A stretch of 64,000 nt of DNA from assembly GCA_963697355.1 (NCBI GenBank), contig CAVONV010000028.1, forward strand, positions 65,592 to 129,591. Direction: 5' to 3'. How positions within the stretch are numbered: the first letter of the stretch is position 1; every line of letters begins with the position of its first letter. The stretch comes from CAVONV01 sp963697355 (GTDB taxonomy: Bacteria; Acidobacteriota; Vicinamibacteria; Marinacidobacterales; DATDRI01). The notes under the pieces were generated by a model that worked only from the letters and a program-made list of their open reading frames with translations, made no database searches and had not been told where the DNA came from. Positions 55,901 to 64,000 of this stretch are shown here, piece by piece. A program made the position numbers and the translations under genes.

Positions 55901-57539
55901 CGTACGGCCCGAGAAGGGTGCGTCGACATCGGGGCAGGTATGGGAGCTCCAGAGAGTCATGTCGGAGTTTGGCACCGATCCTTCCGGGACGCGACTCATC
56001 TATCCCGAGGGACGGTCCATCTATTTCAGACATCTAAGTGACTTCCAACACCGAATCCGTGTGGGCGGCCACGAGGCCCCGGTATGGAGCGCAACGTATG
56101 ATTACGATAGCGGAGGCGAGCGCATCGCCTCTGTCGACGTCAACGGGGAGATCCGTATCTGGTCAAATGCCGGTAATCTAGAACCGCAACGCATCCGCCA
56201 AAGCGGGGATGACGGGCTGCGTAGCGTCAAGTTCGACCCAACCGGAACCAAGATCGTGACCGAATGGACCGGAAATGGATTAGCCTCCATCTGGGATTTA
56301 ATGGCACCACCCGATGCCGAGGCCGTTAAATTGAGGCGACGAAAGGGAAATTGGTGGCTGGATTCCGCTGTCCATCCCAGCGGCCGATGGGTTGCCTTTA
56401 CCGGCGAGGACGGAGGGTTCGCCTATCTCCTCAACCGCCCCTACCCTTACGTCTTTCGCGCCCACAAGAGCACCGTCACCGGCCTTGCCCTTTCACCTGA
56501 TGGTCAATGGATGGCCTCCTCTTCCCGGGAAGGGCAGCTCCGACTCTGGCCTCTCTCACCGGATGTGGCCACCGAACCAAGACTTCAAGTCTTTCCCTTT
56601 CAGCTCATGCGGTTGGTGTGGGATTCGGAGAGTCGGTTCGTAGTGGCGGGTACGGGAACGGTTGACGTCACTCGAAGACCGCCGCTCGTCGTGCCCCTGG
56701 ATGGAGGCTCTCCTCGGCATCTTCCCCTGCCGGACGAGAACTGCCCGCGCCTCGGGGTCGATGTCAGTCCCAACAGACGCTACATAGCGGGCGGCGGCGG
56801 TAACCGGAGGCAGTGCAGGAACGTGCGCGTTTGGGATCTCGAGACCGGTGAGAGCCGCCTCCTCGATCTCGGCGGGGATGGGTCGCCCCCAAGTGATTTG
56901 GAGTTCACACCCGAGGGTCATCTTCTCGTGGCCAGTAGAGACGATGCGACCGGTGTTCGACACTTACACCTTTGGAATGTCGAGGAAGGCAACTACGAGC
57001 TTCTGGAGAACACAAACCCTTGTTTCAAATTCGATCTCAGTCTCGACGGCCGCATGCTTGCGTGTATCTCGCAGGAAGAGCGTGAGGGCGCCGTGATGCA
57101 TGGGGTCTTCATTTATGACTTGGAAACTGGGGTCCGCCAGGAGATTCCGATTCAGGGCACTGTCGGAATCGACGGTCTACAGTGGATTGCCATCGACCCC
57201 ACCGGCACCGTTGTGGCCGTGGCGGATGATGTCGGGACCATACGCGTCGGGCCGGTGACGGGGGATGCGTTTCACCTCCAGCTCGGACACGAGGGCATCG
57301 TCACCCGAGTCGTGTTTTCTCCGGACGGGAAGTGGATTGCCTCGGCGGGCGAAGACAAAACCGTCCGACTGTGGCCGGTTCCCGAAGGCCGGCCGCTCCA
57401 CATGCTCCCGCTCGAAGAGCTCCTCGAGAAGCTCTACGAGCTGACGAATTACCGGGTCGTCTCCCATGAAGACTCGATCACCGGTTACCGAATGGATTTC
57501 GAGCCCTTTCCAGGATGGAAAGCGACTCCAACATGGTGA
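52952..57539 (+). CDS. Zn-ribbon Ser/Thr kinase - nSTAND ATPase - TM - WD40 protein, copy 1 (one frameshift)
   Basis: About 1,525 residues. Zn-ribbon: C7, C10, C24, C27. Kinase (65-320): GRGGMGAVW, Lys98, HRDLKPEN (190-197), DFG (210-212), GTPAYMAPEQS. A STAND-type P-loop NTPase (about 329-740) opens with PYPGMASFTEEDAEYFFGRE, Walker A GPSGAGKSS (369-377) and a Walker B-like VIVDQFEELF, and ends IEIIHESLLTAWPRLVRW. A basic run (RKKRRRRF) precedes one helix (about 770-790). WD40 repeats follow to the end (FSPDGKWIASAGEDKTVRLW). The frame breaks near 55830; continuity of VRFHSVSLRDQTATF shows one gene. All catalytic residues are present. Kinase and ATPase should be cytoplasmic, propeller outside. 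Confidence 0.88.
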
Positions 57540-57630
57540 TGTCGGAGGAAACGCCGGGAAGGAAAAAACTCTGTTTCTGACGATAACAAATCGCCGGTTT
57601 TCGTTCTCTCTCTGGTAGGAAGACAACGTG

Positions 57631-60600
57631 ATGGTCGAAAATCCCCACTGCCTCGATTGCGGAACGGGCTTGTCTCATGAACCTTGGGCTCCGGAGCTGT
57701 GCCCCCGCTGCTTGATGCATCTGGCCTTGGAACAATCCCCGGCTGAGGTGGATGCCGCCGAGGACCCGGAAGCGATTCCCACCAGCGCCTTTCCGAACCA
57801 CACTCTCTCCCCGGGCCAAATCTTGGGCGGCCGTTTCCAGATTCGCTCTCTGCTGGGTCGTGGCGGTATGGGGGCGGTGTGGCGCGCTTACGACTTGAAG
57901 CTGCGAGTGGACGTCGCCCTCAAGACGATTCGGGAGGAGCTTTTACAAAAGGAGCGAGCGCTCCAAGCGCTGCGCCAGGAGGTCCGCTCCGCCCGTGAGG
58001 TCATCTCTCCCAATGTCTGTCGGGTCTTCGACTTGGTGGAGCTGGAGGGTCAAGAACTGGTGTCGATGGAGTACATCGATGGCACGACCCTACTGGGAAT
58101 CCTGCATTTTCGAGGTCCATTGGAGCTTCAGGAAGCCCGAGAGATCGCCTCGCAGTTCTTGGCAGGTTTGGAATCGATCCACCAAGCCGGCTTGGTCCAT
58201 CGTGATCTCAAGCCTGAGAACGTGATGGTCACACGTTCGGGTCGGGTGGTGGTGATGGACTTTGGCATCGCTAAGGGACTGGCCGACCAAAAGGTGGGCA
58301 CGGTCTCGGGAACCCCGGCCTATATGGCACCGGAACAGTCTCGTGGGGAAGGGGTCAACGCGCGTGCGGATGTGTTCTCGGCCGGTGTGGTGCTGGCGGA
58401 GATGATCGCTCCGAATGGACTGAAGACGCTCGAAGCCCGCAAAGAGCTTTGGGAGGGTATCCATCGGGAACCGCCGGAGCTTCCGGATTCAGCCTGGGTG
58501 TCGGTTCTGAGCAAGGCCATCGCCCATCGTCGCCCAAGACCGCTACCCCAGTGCTTCGGCGCTGGCCCGCGCTCTGGAAGAAGTCACGCTCCAGGTGGAG
58601 GGCGCGGAGGACGTTCAGCCGTACCCGGGCTTGGCGTCGTTTACGGAGGAGGATGCGGAGTATTTCTTTGGCCGTGAGCTCGAAGTGGAGGCGATGTGGA
58701 AGAAGCTTCGCCGGCCTCATCTGTTAGGGCTCGTGGGACCTTCGGGCGCGGGGAAGAGCTCCTTTGTTCGTGCCGGACTATTGCCGGTCATGCCCGGGGG
58801 TGGCGGGTCGTGGTCTGTAGTCCTGGAACGGAACCTTTCCAGAACCTGGCTCGAGCACTGGTACCAGAGTTTTCCGGAGATACGGAGGCGATGCAGCAGC
58901 TTCTTAGCATCACGCGGCTCGACTCGGCATTGTCCATTTTGAAGCGGTGGAGAGAGCAACACACGGAAGTGCTGGTCATTGTCGACCAGTTTGAAGAGCT
59001 GTTCACGCTAAATCCGCCGGAGATCGAGTCACGGTTCGCCGGGCTCTTCGGCTCCATGTCGGTCGATTTGGATGTGCGAGTTCTTGTTTCCATGCGCGAT
59101 GATTTCTTCCTCCATTGCCACGAATACAGGTCCCTGGCACCTATCTTCTCTGATCCGACGCCGCTCCGGGCACCAACCGGGACTGCGCTGCGTCGAGCAT
59201 TGGTCCAGCCCGCCCTCAAGTGCGGCTATCGGTTCGAAGAAGACGCACTCGTGGACGAGATGATTGATGAAGTGAGCGAGGAACGAGGAGCGCTGCCACT
59301 TTTGGCTTTTGCGGCTTCACGGCTTTGGGAACACCGCGACCGAGACAAGGGCCTCCTCACGAGAGAAGCCTACGAGCACATCGGAGGTGTCGGCGGTGCA
59401 CTGGCGCAGCACGCCGAGGCGACGCTCGAGAAGATCGGGAGCGACCAGGTCCCCATTGTGCGGGATCTCTTTCGCAATCTCGTGACGGCACAAGGCACCC
59501 GGGCCAGCCGCACGCTGGAGGAGCTGCTGTCCGTATTCGAAGACAAAGACGCAGCAAAGGAGGTCTTGCGGGAACTGGTCGACGCGCGGCTTCTCACATC
59601 GTTCGAGGTGATGGGCGGCGAGGAGGAAGAACGACCCCATCGCCGAGTGGAGATCATCCACGAGTCGCTCTTGACGGCTTGGCCGAGATTGGTCCGCTGG
59701 CAGATGCAAGATGCGGAAGGTGCAAAGCTCCGAGACGACCTCCGGCAAGTGGCGCAGATGTGGGAAGAACGTGGCCGCTCGGAAGACCTTCTCTGGACGG
59801 GTACGGCGTTTCGGGAGTTCCAGCTCTGGCATGAGCGGTATCCAGGCGGCCTCACCGAGGTCGAAGAGTCCTTTGCCCGGGCCATGGCGACCAAAGCGCA
59901 GCGCAAGAAGAAACGGCGGCGCCTGGCAATGGTAGCCGTCCTAGTGCTGGCCTTTGGGGTCGCCGCCGTGACGGGAACCCTCTGGCGCCGTTCGGTGGCG
60001 GAAACACGGCGAGCCGAAGCTTCGAAACTCTTGGCGCTCGGGAAGGTCGAGCTGGAAGACAACTCCACGAACGCTCTCGCCTTCGCCACGGCGAGTCTCG
60101 AGCTCGCCGACACGCCGGAAGCACGCCGTTTTGCCTTGGAGGCGCTCTGGAGAGGTCCGACACAGTTCCGAGTGGGAGTAGCGAGGCCCGTTTTCGGTCC
60201 GGACGGTCTGTGGCTTGCGACCGGAGAAGATGGAAAGGTCCGATTGCACCAGGAGACGGGCGGGTCCTCCACGGTACTGCCAATAGGGCAGGGCGCTCAA
60301 TTTGCCGGCTCGGACCGGTTGGTCGTGCCGGCAGGAGGCCGAAACCGCCCCGCGTTCTCGATATGGTCCCTTTCCCAAAGACAGGCGATCCGTGACATCG
60401 ACTTCAGCGACTATGGAAATCCTGCCAAGTGGTGGGTGCGCGGCGATCGGCTGATTGCGTGGACAGGGACGCGCAAGAACAGAGATCTGGCTCGAGTTCT
60501 TACGGTGTCCCTCGATGAAGGGGTGCCTGAGCTCTTGGGGCAGGTCAAAGTAGAAGATGTTGCCGAACCCGTGTCTGCGCAAGAAGTGGTTGGGGCGGAA

Positions 60601-62163
60601 GTCGATCCTTCCGGAACCCTGTTGGCCTATCGGAGAGGTCGAGCGTTCGTCCTCAAGCGTTTGGATGATCTCGATGGGCAAATCCTCATCGGACGCCACG
60701 ACGAGTCGGTCCGGAGTGCCGTGTTCGATCCCGTAGGAGAGCGGGTCGTCTCGGTGGATACCACAGGCGAGATCCGTCTCTGGGAGACCAGCGGGGAAGC
60801 TTCGCAGCCGTCCCGGATCATAGCAACAGGGCATGAGAGTCTCCGTGAGGTCGGATTCGATCCGGCTGGAACCAGACTCGCTACCCGGAATCAACTCCGC
60901 CGGTGTCGGCGCCATTTGGGATCTGTCTGGGCCGCCGGACGCTGAACCCCTTTACCTGAAAAGACAACCGGGAGGCTGGTGGGGCAATTCCCAATTCCAT
61001 CCGAGCGGGCAGTGGCTGATGTATGCGATTCAGGGAGGCAGCGGCCCCTACGCGTATCCCCTTTCCCGTCCCTACGCCACCGTTTTTCGGGGACACAAGA
61101 GCAACGTATATGCCCTGGCTTTTTCGCCGGACGGGAAGTGGTTGGCCTCAGCGACCCGAGAAGGGCGACTGCATCTATGGCCGCTCTCCTCCGACGTGGC
61201 CGAGAAGCACCGTCTCGTTACCGTACCGGCACAGATTTTCCGCCTGGTTTTCGATCCGGAAAACCGTTTCGTCGTCACCGGCCAATTTGCACGCGGCGAT
61301 CCTGAAAAAAGCCGACCGCTGGTCGTTCCCACCGACGTAGAGGAGCCTTGGCACCTTCCTCGCGGCGAGGACAATTGTTTTCGCCGGGTCGTTGCTGTCG
61401 GGCCCGGGGGTCGCCTCGTGGCTGCAGGCTGTGATTTCCCGCAGCGGGAGTGCTGGAACGTGCGTCTTTGGGATATGGAGACGGGCACGTCCCATGTGCT
61501 CGATTTCGGAGAGGATGCCGACGCTGTCAGTAGCCTCGTTTTCACGCCGGAGGGCCGTCTTCTCGTCGCGAGCGGTGGGCGCGTGCACCTCTGGAATGTG
61601 GAAGAACGGACGCACGAACAGCTCGGTGATCTCGATCAGTGTATCTACTTGGCTCCGAGCCGGGATGGCGCGCACGCTCGGGTGTCTTTCTGGGGAGGAG
61701 CGTGAAGGCGTGGTGTTTCGCCGGGTCTCCGTCTACGACAGGGAAGCGGGTATTTGGCGCATCTGTCAGAATATGAAGGCCGCGTAGGACACGACGCCAT
61801 TCGCAGCTTTCGCCGTGAGCCCTGACGGCACACTTCTGGCTGCGGGAGACGAGACCGGTGCGGTGCGACTGGGACCTATTTCAGGAGATGAGCCTCATCT
61901 GTTGCTCGGTCACCAAGGCGGGATAACGGGAGTCGCCTTCTCCCCGGACGGGAAGTGGATTGCGTCCGCCGGAGACGACGCGACGGCGCGCTTGTGGCCG
62001 GTTCCGGAAGGCCAGCCGTTACACACGCTCCCCTTCGAAGAACTGATGAAAAAGCTCCGTTCGTTGACGAACTTTCGCGTCGTGCCCGATGAGCAATCCA
62101 GCACGGGATACCGTATCGACTTCGATTCGTTTGCCGGGATGGAAGAGTGTGCCGACATGGTGA
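57631..62163 (+). pseudogene. Zn-ribbon Ser/Thr kinase - nSTAND ATPase - TM - WD40 protein, copy 2 (about six frameshifts)
   Basis: Tandem paralogue of the preceding gene, 91 bp after it; the ATG at 57631 is chosen by alignment with copy 1. Zn-ribbon, kinase (HRDLKPEN, DFG, APEQS), STAND P-loop (GPSGAGKSS) and the RKKKRRR-flanked helix are all present. Frame changes lie near 58530, 58795, 60895, 61665, 61800 and 62137. The last one hides the natural end WKSVPTW-stop at 62161-62163, which matches WKATPTW in copy 1. The first ~320 residues are nearly identical to copy 1. The ATPase is clearly diverged and the propeller much more so. All active-site residues survive, so it may be intact in life. 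Confidence 0.82.
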
Positions 62164-62198
62164 GGACAATCAAAGAAACAAAGGAAGTGAGGACTGTG

Positions 62199-64000
62199 AT
62201 GTGCTATCGAGCCGTTCTCCTTTTCATGGTGTTGCTTCTTGGATCGACCGCTTTCACGCAAACCGGAGACGGGAGTCTTCGCGGCTACGTTCGCGATGAA
62301 TCCGGCGCCGTCTTGCCGGGCGTGACCGTGACCGCAACGAGCGATGTGCTGATCAGCCCCATCACGGTCCTCACGGACGGCACGGGCTACTACCGCATCC
62401 CATACCTTCCACCGGGGAGCTACCGGTTGAGCTTCGAGCTTCCGGGTTTCGCCACGCACGTTCGCGAGGGGGTCGGACTTCGCGCGGGAGCCAACTTCGC
62501 TGTCGATGCTTTCATGAAGATTAGCGGGATTCAGGAGACGATCACCGTCACCTCAGAGACACCGATGCTCGAGATCGCGAAACCCAGCAACGTCCTCAAT
62601 GTGGAAGGCGACTTCCAGCGGGAAATGCCCGTACAGGCCCGGCGCAACTGGAGCGACTTTCTGGAGCTGACACCCGGCGTTCATGCTCGCCCCTTCGATG
62701 ACAGCAGCGGCCGGATGGCTTACTTCGGACACGGAGCAGATCTTGTGGGCCAATGTCATCCAGCTCGAGGGTATGGTGGCTACCTCGAACTAGGACGCTC
62801 AGGCAGCGCACGTGGCCATGGGCGCCGATATGATTGAAGACGTCCAAGTGAAGACGGGTGGAGTCGACGCGGCCTCGCCCATCAGCACGGGTCTCGTCAT
62901 CAACGTCGTGACCCCGCGAGGTGGAAACCGTTTCAGCGGGTCCGTGGGATACGCCTTCCAGCCCATGCAGTGGAACGGTGACAACGCCCCGACAGAAGGC
63001 AACTTCGCGGGGACGCCGACGACGCAAAAGGTCAGTCAGTTGGACGCCTCTCTGGGCGGCCCCATCGTTCGGGACAAGGCCTGGTTCTTTGGCTCCTTTC
63101 GCCTGGCCGATCTGGCAAACGGCATCAGTCGCTCACCGCAACAGCTCGCCATTTTGGAGTCGTTCTCCGGAATGCCTTTGGGAGGAGGCCGCGGCAGTCT
63201 CCCCGATTTCGAGCCCTTCGACAATGTGACGGAGAGCTTTCAGCCCTACGTCAAGCTCACCGTCCAACTCGACCCTAACCATGAGCTCAGCGGCTTTTAT
63301 CAGCGGGACGACGTGAGCCGATCCGTCGGTTGGGATGGCGACTTGGAGCGTATCTATGGGGGCATGTCGGGAGGGAACCTCTACGGTGGAAAGCTCACAT
63401 CCATCTGGGGAAGCGCGACGACCAGCCAAATCACGGTTGGATACAACGACAAAACGGCCCAAACCGACATCGACAAAGTCGAGGAGCGATCCGGCCCGGA
63501 AATCAGTCATTCACGAGAGCTTCGTCGAGTCCGGCGGCAGCTTCGTGGTACCGGCGCGCTGGCGTACGCCCGCAACGCTGGCCAGGTCAACCAACAACCC
63601 TCATCGCTATGGATGATCCGTGCCGACCTGACGCACTACAAGGAAGGTTGGGCCGGATCTCACGAGTTTCAAACCGGGGTTTTCTTGCAGCCGAGCAACA
63701 AACGGGATACGTTACAAGACCTACTCCAACTTCCAGGGCGATGGTTGGTTCTTTGAAGAGCATCGTCTAATCGATCCCAACAATCCGGCACTGGGGACGG
63801 TTCCCTTTGCCGCGTGCGCCGCGATGTGGAGTCGCTTCATGGTCGGTCGAACCGCGACAGGGATATCGGACTCTACTTCCAAGACGCCTGGAAGCCGACA
63901 CCGAGACTGACGCTCAATCTCGGTCTTCGGGTGGATTTCGTCAATCGCTACGATTCGCTTCAAACAATACGCAACGAGTCAGGTAGACGACGACACAACA
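62199..64000 (+). pseudogene. TonB-dependent receptor with carboxypeptidase-regulatory domain, broken, runs off right edge
   Basis: ATG at 62199: signal peptide (MCYRAVLLFMVLLLGSTAFT). Then a CarboxypepD_reg/CNA-B-like domain (GSLRGYVRDESGAVLPGVTV ... GYYRIPYLPPGSYRLSFELPGF), a plug-like domain (IQETITVTSETPMLEI, MIEDVQVKTGGVDAASP) and the start of the barrel (GNRFSGSVGYAFQPMQW, LDASLGGPIVRDKAWFFGSFR). A frame change near 62745 is followed by an in-frame TAG at 62791-62793, then further shifts near 63500, 63715 and 63820. Outer-membrane uptake of large substrates is the family role. It lies 35 bp after copy 2 of the kinase on the same strand. Confidence 0.82.

Noticed and set aside
52952..62163. 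Reading the STAND-kinase pair as an anti-phage defence system
   Set aside because: There is no effector such as a nuclease or pore domain, no defence-island neighbours, and a sigma factor and TonB receptor adjoin it. Signalling is the more economical reading.
61815..62837. Open frame that appears to fuse a WD40 propeller to a TonB-dependent receptor
   Set aside because: An extra G near 62137 hides the kinase stop. In the other frame the propeller ends WKSVPTW-stop at 62161-62163, matching copy 1, and the receptor has its own signal peptide from 62199. The fusion is an artefact.
1..64000. CRISPR arrays, prophage genes, insertion sequences, rRNA genes
   Set aside because: I looked for regularly spaced repeats, transposase and integrase motifs, phage structural genes and rRNA sequence and saw none.

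Overview
The window looks like part of an Acidobacteriota chromosome, probably from a metagenome or an incompletely polished long-read assembly. The taxonomic reading is inference. It rests on the mix of DUF5916 and carboxypeptidase-regulatory/TonB receptor proteins, large Zn-ribbon/kinase/STAND/WD40 proteins, Tat-exported HisC-like aminotransferases, Omp85-TamB modules and MglA/MglB. No rRNA is present to settle it. Many conserved genes are interrupted by single-base indels, mostly in short homopolymers, with intact protein sequence on both sides. I therefore merge broken frames into single genes and state where the breaks are. The density is uneven: about 15 indels in the 3.5-kb RND permease, none in the 6.7-kb tamB-bamA pair.

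Layout. 1-10.7 kb: a broken DUF5916 outer-membrane protein (-), MFS transporter (-), MazG-like pyrophosphohydrolase and SpoIIE phosphatase (+), a deleted metallo-beta-lactamase remnant (-), a sensor kinase (+), a radical SAM/SPASM protein (-) and a secreted esterase (-). 10.8-17.6 kb: an efflux operon, TetR regulator, TolC, membrane-fusion lipoprotein and RND permease, behind a strong promoter and a perfect 17-bp inverted repeat. 17.6-22.3 kb: tRNA-Ser, SRP RNA, dnaX, ybaB, recR, then mglB-mglA and tRNA-Asn. 22.3-29.4 kb: kinase remnants, a GYF/AIM24 protein (-), a deoxyhypusine-synthase homologue, an Omp85 protein, a YtcJ-like amidohydrolase lipoprotein (-) and a YkgJ cysteine-cluster protein.

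29.4-43.7 kb: a 162-bp near-palindromic element fills the gap between two convergent genes. It is followed by two tandem Tat-exported aminotransferases (-), glycerate 2-kinase (+), a tiny membrane ORF (-), an ECF sigma/anti-sigma pair (-), a secreted hypothetical, hslV-hslU, a fibronectin-like lipoprotein, and an acyl-CoA carboxylase cluster (carboxyltransferase, biotin carboxylase, BCCP). 43.7-51.7 kb: an envelope-biogenesis block of tamB, a seven-POTRA Omp85 protein, a SurA-N-only chaperone and a Yip1 membrane protein.

52.2-64 kb: an ECF sigma factor is followed by two tandem paralogues with the architecture Zn-ribbon, Ser/Thr kinase, nSTAND-type P-loop ATPase, one membrane helix, WD40 propeller. 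A TonB-dependent receptor then runs off the right edge. The paralogues are almost identical in the kinase part and strongly diverged in the propeller. This is the most likely place for an undescribed signalling system: a STAND switch and kinase inside the cell, coupled across the membrane to variable propellers. No function has been shown and the claim is inferential.
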